A stretch of DNA of 64,000 nt from Streptomyces sp. NRRL S-337 (GTDB taxonomy: Bacteria; Actinomycetota; Actinomycetes; Streptomycetales; Streptomycetaceae). Shown piece by piece: positions 7,928 through 18,041 of the stretch (positions within the stretch are counted from its first letter, which is position 1; each line of letters starts with the position of its first letter). The position numbers were made by a program, and so were the translations under genes. The stretch is taken from positions 1 to 64,000 of the forward strand of contig NZ_JOIX01000020.1 of NCBI RefSeq assembly GCF_000720175.1, read 5' to 3'. Below the pieces are notes generated by a model. The model saw only the letters and a program-made list of their open reading frames with translations, did not search any database and was not told where the DNA came from.

Positions 7928-9001
7928 GTGCCGCCCGCCCGGGCGGGGCGGTGGCCCGTGGCCCAGCCGTACGACATGGGGGAGCCGATGCCACAGCAGC
8001 CCGCCACGGGCCCCGGCGGCATGCCGCCCGCAGGGGAGTGGGCGATCGAGACGCGGGGGCTGACCAAGGCGTACCGAGGGGGTCAGCTCGCGGTCGACGG
8101 GCTCGACCTGGTCGTGCCGCGCGGCAGCGTCTTCGGGTTCCTCGGGCCCAACGGCTCCGGCAAGACCACCACCATCCGGATGCTGATGGGCCTGATCGAC
8201 GCGACCGCCGGCAGCGCCCGGGTGCTCGGGCAGCCGATGCCCGCCGCGGGCCGCCGGGTACTGCCCAAAGTGGGAGCGCTCATCGAGGGCCCGGCGCTCT
8301 ACGGCTACCTCAGCGGCCGGGAGAACCTCCGGCGCTTCGACGCCGCCGACCCGGACGCCGATCCGCGTACCCGCGACGCGCGGGTGGACCGCGCCCTGGA
8401 GCGGGTCGGCCTCGGAGCGGCGGCGTCGAAGAAGGCGCGGGCCTACTCCCTCGGCATGAAGCAGCGGCTCGGACTGGCCGCGGCGCTGCTGCAGCCCCGG
8501 GAGCTGCTGGTGCTGGACGAGCCGACCAACGGCCTGGACCCGCAGGGCATGCGGGAGATCCGCGCGCTGGTCCGTGAGCTGGCCGCGGACGGCACCACGG
8601 TCTTCCTCTCCTCGCACCTCCTCGACGAGATCGAGCAGGTCTGCACCCACGCGGCGGTGATGGCCCGCGGCCGGTTGATCACCCAGGGCACGGTCGCGGA
8701 CCTCTCCGCCACGGTCCTCGGCTCGCCCGGACCCGGCCGGCTGACCGTCACCACCCCGGACCCGGCGGACGCGGTCCGGGTGCTGAAGGAGCACGGCCTG
8801 ACCGGCCTTCAGACCACCGACGACCGGGTCACGGGCGAGCTGCCGGAAGCCGACGACGGGACCGGCCCGCCGGAGCTCGCCGACATCAACGCCGCGCTGG
8901 TGCACGCCGGGGTCCGGGTGCGCGGCTTCGGCACCGAACGGGCCACGCTGGAGGACGTGTTCGTGCAGCTGACCGGGGAGGGCTTCGATGTCGCAGGCTG
9001 A
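7928..9001 (+). CDS. ABC transporter ATP-binding protein
   Basis: An ATPase subunit of an ABC-2-type exporter. Walker A is GPNGSGKTT (about 73-81), the signature is YSLGMKQRLGL, Walker B is LLVLDEPTNGLDP, and the H-loop is LSSHLLDE. The C-terminal extension after about residue 260 (LEDVFVQLTGE) is typical of DrrA/CcmA-like drug or lipid exporters. The start is uncertain. GTG 7928 gives 357 residues, but the conserved region begins near residue 38, and GTG 7958, ATG 7976 or ATG 7988 in the same frame are equally possible. The gene overlaps the permease gene by 14 bp. The transported substrate is unknown. Confidence 0.9.
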   Translation: MPPARAGRWPVAQPYDMGEPMPQQPATGPGGMPPAGEWAIETRGLTKAYRGGQLAVDGLDLVVPRGSVFGFLGPNGSGKTTTIRMLMGLIDATAGSARVLGQPMPAAGRRVLPKVGALIEGPALYGYLSGRENLRRFDAADPDADPRTRDARVDRALERVGLGAAASKKARAYSLGMKQRLGLAAALLQPRELLVLDEPTNGLDPQGMREIRALVRELAADGTTVFLSSHLLDEIEQVCTHAAVMARGRLITQGTVADLSATVLGSPGPGRLTVTTPDPADAVRVLKEHGLTGLQTTDDRVTGELPEADDGTGPPELADINAALVHAGVRVRGFGTERATLEDVFVQLTGEGFDVAG

Positions 9002-9860
9002 GGGCGTGCTGCGCCGGCCCCGACCGCTGTGGTCGCTGGGCCTGCTGCGCAGCGAGATCACCACGACCTTCCGACGCTGGCGGACGCTCGCCCTGCTGGC
9101 GGTGCTCGCGGGCGTACCGGTGCTGGTCGGCATCGCCGTCAAGATCGAGACGGGGGACGGCGGTCCGGGCGGCGGGGGCGGCCAGGGCGGCCCGGCGTTC
9201 ATCTCCCAGGTCACCCACAACGGCCTCTTCCTGGTGTTCACCTCGCTCGCGGTGACGCTGCCGTTCTTCCTGCCGATGTCCATCGGCGTGATCGCCGGCG
9301 ACTCCCTGGCCGGGGAGGCCCACGGCGGCACCCTGCGCTACCTCCTCGTCGCACCCGCCGGCCGCACCCGCCTGCTGCTGGTCAAATACGCCACCACCCT
9401 GACGTTCTGCCTGGTGGCCACCCTGGTCGTGGCGCTCTCCGCGCTGGCCACCGGGGCGCTGCTCTTCCCGCTGGGCGAGGTCACTCTGCTGTCCGGGACG
9501 TCCATATCCTTCGGCGAGGGGCTGCTGCGGGCGCTGGCCATCGCCGTGGTGGTGGCGCTGTCCCTGATAGGCCTGGCCGCCGTGGGCCTGTTCGTCTCGA
9601 CGCTCACCAGCAGCGGTATCGCCGCGATGGCGACCACGGTCGGCCTGCTGATCACGGTGCAGATCCTGGACACCATCCCGCAGCTCAGCGCCGTCCAGCC
9701 GTATCTCTTCCCGCACTACTGGCTGTCGTTCGCGGACCTGCTCCGGGACCCGGTCTACTGGGACCAGCTGCAGAAGAACCTCGGCCTGCAGGCGCTCTAC
9801 GCCGCGGTGTTCGGCTCGGCGGCCTGGGCGCGGTTCACCACCCGCGACATCACGGCGTAG
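8988..9860 (+). CDS. ABC-2 type transporter permease
   Basis: A 290-residue integral membrane protein with about six hydrophobic segments. The first (LALLAVLAGVPVLVGIAV) is followed by a glycine-rich extracytoplasmic loop. The block DSLAGEAHGGTLRYLLVAPAGR is characteristic of ABC-2 permeases of the NatB/DrrB kind, where it forms the coupling region. It overlaps the ATPase gene and is its obvious partner. Its 3' end overlaps the convergent rarD gene by 11 bp, so the two transcripts are antisense at their ends. Confidence 0.88.
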   Translation: MSQAEGVLRRPRPLWSLGLLRSEITTTFRRWRTLALLAVLAGVPVLVGIAVKIETGDGGPGGGGGQGGPAFISQVTHNGLFLVFTSLAVTLPFFLPMSIGVIAGDSLAGEAHGGTLRYLLVAPAGRTRLLLVKYATTLTFCLVATLVVALSALATGALLFPLGEVTLLSGTSISFGEGLLRALAIAVVVALSLIGLAAVGLFVSTLTSSGIAAMATTVGLLITVQILDTIPQLSAVQPYLFPHYWLSFADLLRDPVYWDQLQKNLGLQALYAAVFGSAAWARFTTRDITA

Positions 9861-10977
9861 GGCCGGTGGCGTCCGCCGGCCCGGTGGCCGCGGTCTCCGT
9901 CGCCGACGCCCGCGCGGCCCCGGCCGGCGGAGGCCCGGCCGGCGCGGGTCCGGTCGCTGCGGTCTCGGCCTGAGGTGCACCGGACTGAGGGCCACCGGAC
10001 TGCGGGGCACCGGACTGCGCGATCCGCGCCGCCCGGGCCTGCTCCGCGGCCGCCTCGCCCGCGCGGGCCGCGGCATCGGCCAGCGCCACCCGGGCCCGCC
10101 GCGCCGTGCGCAACGCGTCCCAGGTCAGCACCGCGAGCGCGACCCACACCAGCCCGAAGCCGGCCCAGCGCTCGGCCAGCATCTCCTCGTGGAAGACGGT
10201 GAGACCCAGCGCGAACTGGAACGTCGGCGCCAGGTACTGCATCATCCCGATCACGGTCAGCGGCAGCCGGACCGCCGAGGCACCGAAGCAGATCAGCGGC
10301 ACCGCGGTCGCGACCCCGCAGCCGGCCAGCAGCAGCGCCTGGCCCACCCCGCCGCTGACGAAGACCGACTCACCGCGCGCCCCGAGGTAGATCAGGAAGC
10401 CCAGCGCGGGCAGCAGCTGCATCGCCGTCTCCGCGCTGAAGCCCTCGATGCCGTCGAGCTTGATGCCCTTCTTGACCAGCCCGTACGTCGCGAAGGTGAA
10501 GGCGAGGCCGAGTGCGATCCAGGGCATCTTGCCGTAGGCGACGGTCATCACGACGACGGCGAGGGCCCCGACGCCCACCGCCGTCCACTGCAGCGGCCGC
10601 AGCCGCTCGCGCAGGAAGAAGACGCCGAAAGCGATGCTGACCAGCGGGTTGATGAAGTAGCCGAGCGAAGCCTCCAGGACATGACCGGAGTTGACCGCCC
10701 AGATGTAGAGGAACCAGTTCGTCGAGATCACCAGCGCGCAGACCAGCACCAGCGCCAGCCGCCTGGGCTGCCGCAGCAGCGGCCGTATCCAGGCCCAGCG
10801 GCGCATCGCGGCCAGGATGACGACCGCGACGGGGAGCGACCACGCCATGCGGTGCGCCAGGATCTCCGACGGCGAGGCGGCGTCCAACAGATGCCAGTAG
10901 AGGGGCAGCAGGCCCCACATGGTGTAGGCGGCGATGCCGAAGACGAGGCCGGCGCGCTGATCGCTTCGAGACTGCAA
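9850..10977 (-). CDS. rarD: RarD / EamA-family permease
   Basis: A ten-helix drug/metabolite transporter family protein, 375 residues. Hydrophobic segments run throughout the first 300 residues, with the RarD hallmarks GLLPLYWHLL and NWFLYIWAVNSGHVLEASLG. E. coli RarD is linked to chloramphenicol sensitivity, but the substrate is unknown. The start is TTG at 10977, preceded by AGGAGGG with good spacing. The C-terminal 75 residues are an Ala/Gly/Pro-rich tail with repeated QSGAPQSGGP units, unlike standard RarD. The gene converges on, and overlaps, the ABC permease gene. Confidence 0.85.
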   Translation of the reverse strand: MQSRSDQRAGLVFGIAAYTMWGLLPLYWHLLDAASPSEILAHRMAWSLPVAVVILAAMRRWAWIRPLLRQPRRLALVLVCALVISTNWFLYIWAVNSGHVLEASLGYFINPLVSIAFGVFFLRERLRPLQWTAVGVGALAVVVMTVAYGKMPWIALGLAFTFATYGLVKKGIKLDGIEGFSAETAMQLLPALGFLIYLGARGESVFVSGGVGQALLLAGCGVATAVPLICFGASAVRLPLTVIGMMQYLAPTFQFALGLTVFHEEMLAERWAGFGLVWVALAVLTWDALRTARRARVALADAAARAGEAAAEQARAARIAQSGAPQSGGPQSGAPQAETAATGPAPAGPPPAGAARASATETAATGPADATGPTP

Positions 10978-11167
10978 GAGGCCCTCCTGGTTGTGCTGCG
11001 CCGGCTCAGGTGACGGTCGACCTTGTGAAGGTAGCGCCGGAACGGGCCGCGTGTCATGTGTGTATGCAAAAAACGGTGATGACAGACAACGCCGCAGCTC
11101 GGATGCAGGTCGGACTCAGGTCACGCGGGATGGGCGTGGGGTGGGCAGGGGGTGGGCGCGAGAGGGC

Positions 11168-11287
11168 CGCCCGCAGCGGCCCGCAGCCGCGCAAGCCCCA
11201 GCGACCCCGCAGCCGCGCAAACCGCAGCGGCCCCGCAGCCGCATCGGCCAGCCGCGCAAGCCGCAGCACCCCCGCAGCCGCGCAGCC
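11168..11287 (+). repeat. Imperfect repeats of a CCCGCAGCCGCGCAA unit
   Basis: Six or more degenerate copies of CCGCAGCCGCGCAAG-like units lie in the rarD/NmrA-gene gap, ending just before the stop of the NmrA-like gene. The spacing is irregular (about 15-22 bp). No gene is supported here. It could arise by slippage, and could fold because CGCAGC/GCTGCG-type pairing is possible. Confidence 0.65.
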
Positions 11288-11291
11288 CCTC

Positions 11292-12158
11292 TCAACCCTC
11301 CAGCCGCGCCAGTGCTTCCGCGATGGCCTCGGTGATCGGGGTGGTGGGGCGGCCGATGAGTCGGGAGAGGTCGCCGGGGGTGGCCGCCAGTTCGCCGCGG
11401 GCGATCGCGGCGTCCGCCTCGGCGGCCGTCCGCGCGCCCAGCGCCGGCATGCCTGCCTCGATCATCCGCGCCACGTACTCCTTCTGCGGCAGGTCGCGGT
11501 ACGGGATCCGGCGGCCGGTCTGCCGGGACACCTCGGCGGCGTACTCGGCCATCGACCAGGCGGTGTCGCCGCTCAGCTCGTAGACGGTGTTCTCGTGGCC
11601 GGTGCCGGTGAGCACCACGGCGGCCGCCTCGGCATAGTCCCGGCGGGCGGCGGTGGCCACCCGGCCCTCGCCGGCGCAGCCGAACACCGCGCCGTTCTTG
11701 AGCGTGGTGGCGAGCGCCCCGGTGTAGTTCTCGTGGTACCAGCCGTTGCGCAGCAGGCAGTACGGCACACCCGAGGCGAGCAGCGCCTGTTCGGTGGCGA
11801 GGTGTTCCTCGGCGAGGGAGAAGGTGGCGGTGGGGCCGCCCAGCACGCTGGTGTACGCCAGCAGCGCCACACCGGCCTCCCGGGCCGCGTCGATCACCGG
11901 GCGGTGCTGGGTGACCCGCTGCCCGGCCTCGTTCCCGGAGATCAGCAGCAGCCGGTCGCCGGCCGCGAAGACGCCCTCCAGGGTGTCGGGCCGGCCGTAG
12001 TCCGCGGCCCTGACCTCGATGCCGCGCGCCTGAAGATCGGCGGCTCTGGCCGGCTCCCGGGTGAGGCCGACGATGCCGGCCGGGGCGGTGCGGGTGAGCA
12101 GTTCCTCGATGACGAGCCGGCCGAGCGCTTCGGTGGCGCCGGTGACGACGATGCTCAT
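11292..12158 (-). CDS. NmrA-like NAD(P)-binding oxidoreductase (QorB-type)
   Basis: A 288-residue atypical short-chain dehydrogenase of the NmrA/QOR2 group. The dinucleotide motif is VVTGATEALGR at residues 4-14. The middle block LRNGWYHENYTGAL is typical of NAD(P)H:quinone oxidoreductase 2 from E. coli, which reduces quinones with NADPH. There is no YxxxK catalytic pair, as expected for this group. Some members are redox-sensing regulators instead of enzymes. It is monocistronic and flanked by a repeat tract downstream and the korB terminator upstream. Confidence 0.82.
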   Translation of the reverse strand: MSIVVTGATEALGRLVIEELLTRTAPAGIVGLTREPARAADLQARGIEVRAADYGRPDTLEGVFAAGDRLLLISGNEAGQRVTQHRPVIDAAREAGVALLAYTSVLGGPTATFSLAEEHLATEQALLASGVPYCLLRNGWYHENYTGALATTLKNGAVFGCAGEGRVATAARRDYAEAAAVVLTGTGHENTVYELSGDTAWSMAEYAAEVSRQTGRRIPYRDLPQKEYVARMIEAGMPALGARTAAEADAAIARGELAATPGDLSRLIGRPTTPITEAIAEALARLEG

Positions 12159-12252
12159 GTTCTGCCCCCTGGTTCGGAGGCCGCCAGCATGGCACCCGTA
12201 CCGGACGCGCAGAAGGGACGCGCGCCGGAAGCCGGAGCCGAGCCCCGGAACG

Positions 12253-12304
12253 GCGGGTGCCCGTAGGCGGGACGCCGTACGACGCCTCCCCTACGGGCAC
12301 CCGC
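12253..12304 (-). terminator. Long hairpin terminator after korB
   Basis: A perfect 15-bp stem (12253-12267 with 12290-12304) encloses a loop that can itself pair. It lies about 90 bp past the korB stop in the direction of transcription and has no T-run, as is usual in high-GC actinomycetes. Confidence 0.6.
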
Positions 12305-12354
12305 AAGAGGTCCCGAGCAGCTGCTGAGCAGCCGCAGGTCCTCCGCAGCTCTTC

Positions 12355-12390
12355 AACAACTCTCCGGGCAGGAACAACTCTCCGGGCAGG
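12355..12390 (+). repeat. Perfect 18-bp tandem duplication after korB
   Basis: Two identical copies of AACAACTCTCCGGGCAGG, at 12355-12372 and 12373-12390, end three bases from the korB stop codon. It is probably a replication-slippage duplication. Confidence 0.85.
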
Positions 12391-12393
12391 TCC

Positions 12394-13480
<1,087 letters not shown>

Positions 13481-13488
<8 letters not shown>

Positions 13489-15433
13489 TGATGGCCTCCT
13501 TAAAGACCTCCGCGAGCTGCTCGGCCTTGAACGGCATTCCGCTGACCTGGGTGTGCGACCGCGCGTCGACGAGGTACTTGGCGCGCAGCAGGGTGGCGAG
13601 CTGTCCGAGGTTCATCTCCGGCACGATCACCTTGTCGTAACGCGCCAGCACCTCGCCGAGATTCCGCGGGAAGGGGTTGAGGTGGCGCAGATGGGCCTGC
13701 GCGATGCGCTCCCCTGCGCCCCGTACGCGCCGTACCGCGGCGGTGATCGGGCCGTACGTCGAGCCCCAGCCCACCACGAGGGTGCCGGCGCCGCGGCCGC
13801 CGTCGTCGGTGGGGTCGTCGACCTCGATGTCGGGGACCTCGATGCCGTCCACCTTCGCCTGGCGGGTGCGCACCATGAAGTCGTGGTTGGCCGGGTCGTA
13901 GGAGATGTTGCCGGTGCCGTCCTGCTTCTCGATGCCGCCGATGCGGTGTTCCAGGCCCGGTGTGCCGGGGACTGCCCAGGGGCGCGCGAGGGTGTGCTCA
14001 TCGCGCTTGTAGGGCCAGAACACCTCGGTGCCGTCCACCGCCACGTGGTTGGGGCCGGAGGCGAACTGCACGCGCAGGTCGGGGAGTTCGGTGACCTCGG
14101 GGATCCGCCAGGGCTCGGAGCCGTTGGCCAGGTAGCCGTCGGAGAGCAGGAAGACCGGGGTCCGGTACGTCAGCGCGATGCGGGCCGCCTCCAGTGCCGC
14201 GTCGAAGCAGTCGGCGGGCGTCTTCGGCGCCACGATCGGCACCGGCGCCTCGCCGTTGCGGCCGTACATCGCCTGCAGCAGGTCGGCCTGCTCGGTCTTG
14301 GTCGGCAGACCGGTCGAGGGGCCGCCGCGCTGGATGTCGACGATCAGCAGCGGCAGTTCGAGACTGACCGCGAGCCCGATGGTCTCGGACTTCAGCGCCA
14401 CGCCCGGGCCGGAGGTGGTCGTCACCGCCAGCGAGCCGCCGAACGCCGCGCCCAGCGCCGCGCCGATACCGGCGATCTCGTCCTCCGCCTGGAACGTCCG
14501 CACACCGAAGTTCTTGTGCTTGGACAGCTCGTGCAGGATGTCGGAGGCCGGGGTGATCGGGTACGAGCCCAGGTACAGCGGCAGGTCGGCCTGCTGGGAG
14601 GCGGCGACCAGGCCGTAGGACAGCGCGAGGTTGCCGGAGATGTTGCGGTAGGTGCCGGTCGGGAACGCCTTGGTGGCCGGCGCGACCTCGTAGGAGACCG
14701 CGAAGTCCTCGGTCGTCTCGCCGAAGTTCCAGCCCGCCCGGAACGCCGTGACGTTCGCCTCGGCGATGTCCGGCTTCTTGGCGAACTTGGCCCGCAGGAA
14801 CTTCTCGGTGCCCTCGGTCGGCCGGTGGTACATCCACGACAGCAGCCCCAGCGCGAACATGTTCTTGCTGCGCTCGGCCTCCTTGCGGGAGAGCCCGAAA
14901 TCCTTGAGCGCCTCGATGGTCAGCGTCGTCAGCGGCACCGGGTGGACGTTGTACGCCGACAGCGAGCCGTCCTCCAGCGGGCTGGTGTCGTAGCCGACCT
15001 TCGCCATCGGGCGCTTGGTGAACTCGTCGGTGTTGACGATGATCTCCGCGCCCCGCGGGACGTCCGCGAGGTTCGCCTTCAGCGCGGCCGGGTTCATCGC
15101 GACCAGCACGTTCGGAGCGTCACCGGGCGTGAGGATGTCGTGGTCGGCGAAGTGCAGCTGGAAGCTGGAGACACCGGGCAGAGTCCCGGCGGGAGCCCGG
15201 ATCTCGGCGGGGAAGTTCGGCAGCGTCGACAGGTCGTTACCGAACGACGCCGTCTCCGATGTGAACCGGTCCCCGGTGAGCTGCATTCCGTCACCGGAGT
15301 CACCGGCGAACCGGATGATCACCCGGTCCAGGCGCCGGACTTCTTTGCCCTCGCCGCCACTGCCGGAGGAGCGCTGTCCCCCGACGAGCGCTGCGTCGGC
15401 CTGCTCGGCTGGGCTACTGACCTGGCTGGTCAC
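13481..15433 (-). CDS. korA: 2-oxoacid:ferredoxin oxidoreductase, alpha (gamma-alpha fusion) subunit
   Basis: A 650-residue fused gamma-alpha subunit. The gamma domain comes first (RVIIRFAGDSGDGMQLTGD, near residues 37-55), then the pyrimidine-binding alpha domain (YPITPASDILHELSK near 350 and QAEDEIAGIGAALGAA), then a C-terminal domain. It binds CoA and thiamine diphosphate together with KorB. GTG 15433 is chosen because GAGGGAGG lies eight bases before it. The longer in-frame extension to 15604 has no ribosome site and poor coding character. It is the first gene of the korAB pair. Confidence 0.92.
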
Positions 15434-15729
15434 TGCTTCGGACCTCCCTCTAAGGGGTGCGGCGTCCCCGCCGGAGGCAGGGCTCGGGACGTGTCGTACC
15501 GACCGGTTGTCCCATAACCATCGTACGTGGGTAAGGGTGCCCTTCCCTGGGTCGATCACATGGTGGACGTCACCATGAGACACCGATCTGGTGCGTTTTG
15601 TCATGAAATCACCGCCCCCGTGACCCCTTCTTCATGACGCTCCGGACTCCGCCCCCGGTTCTCCGCCCCAGGGCCCCGGTCCGGCGGTGAACACCCCGTG
15701 AACTGGACGTCTGACAGCCTGTCAGGTAC

Positions 15730-16419
15730 TCAGGAATTGAGATAGGTCAGGACGGCGAGCACTCTGCGGTGATCCCCGTCACTCTGCGCCAGGCCCAGTT
15801 TCAGGAAGATGTTGCTGACGTGCTTCTCGACCGCGCCGTCGCTGACCACCAGCTGACGGGCGACGGCGGAGTTCGTCCGGCCCTCGGCCATCAGCCCCAG
15901 CACCTCCCGCTCCCGCGGCGTCAGACGCGCCAGCACGTTCTGCTTGCGGCTGCGGCCCAGCAGCTGTGCCACCACCTCCGGGTCCAGGGCCGTACCGCCC
16001 CCGGCGACCCGCACCACCGCGTCGACGAACTCACGGACCTCGGCCACCCGGTCCTTCAGCAGATAGCCCACCCCCTGGGTCGACCCGGCCAGCAGCTCCG
16101 TGGCGTACTGCTCCTCGACGTACTGCGAGAGCACCAGAACCCCCAGGTCGGGGTGGTCCCGGCGGAGCCGGATCGCGGCCCGTACGCCCTCGTCGGTGTG
16201 CGTCGGCGGCATCCGCACGTCCGCCACCACCACGTCCGGCAGCGCGCCCTCGTCCGCCAGCTCCCCGATCACCTTGATCAGCGCCTCGGCGTCCCCCACA
16301 CCCGCCACGACCTCGTGCCCCCGGTCGGTGAGGAGCCGGGTCAGGCCCTCCCGGAGCAGCACCGAATCCTCGGCGATGACCACCCGCACCTTGTCCTCCA
16401 CGGATCCCCCATGCCTCAT
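15730..16419 (-). CDS. NarL/LuxR-family two-component response regulator
   Basis: A 229-residue DNA-binding response regulator. The receiver domain (about 11-130) has an acidic pocket at E17/D18, a phosphoacceptor at D67 ([10 protein letters not shown]) and the conserved lysine in GYLLKDRV. The LuxR-type helix-turn-helix is near 165-210 ([20 protein letters not shown]). A GTG at 16401, with GGGGGA just before it, is an equally good start and would remove six residues. It lies about 130 bp downstream of two same-strand histidine kinase genes and is their likely shared partner. The target genes are unknown; nuo and kor are close candidates. Confidence 0.88.
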   Translation of the reverse strand: MRHGGSVEDKVRVVIAEDSVLLREGLTRLLTDRGHEVVAGVGDAEALIKVIGELADEGALPDVVVADVRMPPTHTDEGVRAAIRLRRDHPDLGVLVLSQYVEEQYATELLAGSTQGVGYLLKDRVAEVREFVDAVVRVAGGGTALDPEVVAQLLGRSRKQNVLARLTPREREVLGLMAEGRTNSAVARQLVVSDGAVEKHVSNIFLKLGLAQSDGDHRRVLAVLTYLNS

Positions 16420-16552
16420 AAGCGCCCGCCCTGTCGGGCCCCAGCATCTCAGGATCCGGACGGGGTGGGGGAGGTGGGCGGGGCGTACGAGGTGGGTGGG
16501 GCGACCGGTGTGGGCCCGGGGCGGGCGCGGCTCCCGGGGCGGCGGGCCGGGG

Positions 16553-17872
16553 TCAGCCGCGCCAGGGCAGTTCGGCGGTGATGTGCGTCGGGCCCCCGAC
16601 CGGGGAATCGACGATCAGCAGGCCCTCGACGGCGGCGAGGCGTTCGGCGAGTCCGGCCAGCCCGGTCCCGTCGTCCGTATGGGCGCCGCCCCGGCCGTCG
16701 TCCGTCACCAGGACCATCAGCCGGTCCCCGGTGCGCCAGACGTCCAGCGTGGCGCCGGTGGCCCGGGCGTGCTTGGAGACGTTCTGCAGCAGCTCGGACG
16801 CGGTGAAGTACGCGATGCCCTCGATCGCCGCGGCCGGCCGGTGGTCCAGGTCCACGGTCACCGTCACCGGGACCGTGCAGCGCGCGGCCAGCGCCGACAG
16901 CGCCGGGCCCAGCCCCCGGTCGGTGAGGATCGCCGGGTGGATGCCGCGGGCCAGGTCACGCAGCTCCTGGAGGGCGATCTTCACCTCGCCGTGCGCCTCG
17001 TCGACCATCTTCGCGGCGGCCTGCGGATCCTCCGCCAGCTTCTCCTTGGCCAGGCCCAGGTCCATCGCCAGCGACACCAGCCGGGCCTGCGCCCCGTCGT
17101 GCAGATCCCGCTCGATGCGCCGCAGATCGGCGGCCGCGGTGTCCACCACCACACCGCGGTCCGACTCCAGCTGCGAGACCCGGGTGGCGAGGGACGAGGG
17201 CCCCAGCAGACCGTGCACCAGGAGTCGGTCCACCTGGGTCAGCCCGCGGATCACCCACGGCCCGGCCAGCACGAGCAGCAGCCCGGCCCCGCTGACCAGC
17301 CCGATCTCCACCGGGGTGTCGACGTAGCGGCCGTTGCCCAGGCCGTCGCCCCACAGCTGGATGCCCGGCCGCCCCAGGTACGCGGGGAAGGTCCACCGCC
17401 ACAACGGGTACGTCAGCAGCGTCCAGCCGAGCGTCCAGAACGTCAGCGAGACGATGAAGGCGAAGATCGCCCACGGGAAGCGCAGCAGGCAGTACAGGAG
17501 GTGCCGCCAGGACACCCCGCTCTTCAGGACGGCCCCGATCCACGCCATCAGGCCCGGCTTCGCGGGACGCACCGGCTCCGGGGTGGCCACCTCCAGCCCC
17601 AGCAGCGCCCGGGCCCGCGCCCGCTCCAGGCCGCCCAGCCCCCGGGCCCCGGCCAGACCGCCGGCCAGCACCGGGATGCCGAGGAACGTGACCAGCAGGC
17701 CGGCGCCGACCGCGAGCACCCCGACCGCGTAGACGAACAGCAGGCAGGCGATCGGATAGCCGAGGAGGAGGTACAGGAACTCCCGCCAGGTGCGCCCGGA
17801 AAAGGGGGCGCGCAGCGCCACCGGCACCCGGGAGGGGCGGTGGCGGGACTGCGGGGTGTGTGCGAGGTCCAT
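16553..17872 (-). CDS. Sensor histidine kinase (HisKA_3 type), copy 1
   Basis: A 439-residue membrane sensor kinase. The N-terminal half has paired hydrophobic segments ([35 protein letters not shown]; a further one near 215-240) forming the Streptomyces-type sensor domain. It is followed by the dimerisation block with the phospho-histidine in [13 protein letters not shown] and the ATPase domain ([28 protein letters not shown]). ATG 17872 is chosen because homology begins soon after; in-frame sequence reaches 18031 without a convincing start. Its closest relative in view is the adjacent kinase at 18042-19307. Confidence 0.87.
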   Translation of the reverse strand: MDLAHTPQSRHRPSRVPVALRAPFSGRTWREFLYLLLGYPIACLLFVYAVGVLAVGAGLLVTFLGIPVLAGGLAGARGLGGLERARARALLGLEVATPEPVRPAKPGLMAWIGAVLKSGVSWRHLLYCLLRFPWAIFAFIVSLTFWTLGWTLLTYPLWRWTFPAYLGRPGIQLWGDGLGNGRYVDTPVEIGLVSGAGLLLVLAGPWVIRGLTQVDRLLVHGLLGPSSLATRVSQLESDRGVVVDTAAADLRRIERDLHDGAQARLVSLAMDLGLAKEKLAEDPQAAAKMVDEAHGEVKIALQELRDLARGIHPAILTDRGLGPALSALAARCTVPVTVTVDLDHRPAAAIEGIAYFTASELLQNVSKHARATGATLDVWRTGDRLMVLVTDDGRGGAHTDDGTGLAGLAERLAAVEGLLIVDSPVGGPTHITAELPWRG

Positions 17873-18041
17873 CGTCTCGTCGTCCGTTCTGCCGGGGGGC
17901 CGGGTTCTTTCCGCTTCAGCACGCCTGATTCCGCCGTGACCAGCGTCCGCGACCCGCCCCTCCTCCCACCATGAGGCTGCTCGCAGTCCGTTCCGGGGGA
18001 TATCCCCACCCCCGGGCCGCGGGCCCGGCACGATCCGCAGG

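Noticed and set aside
15434..15604. N-terminal extension of korA
   Set aside because: The extra 57 codons have no ribosome site and atypical composition, whereas GTG 15433 has GAGGGAGG at the right distance.
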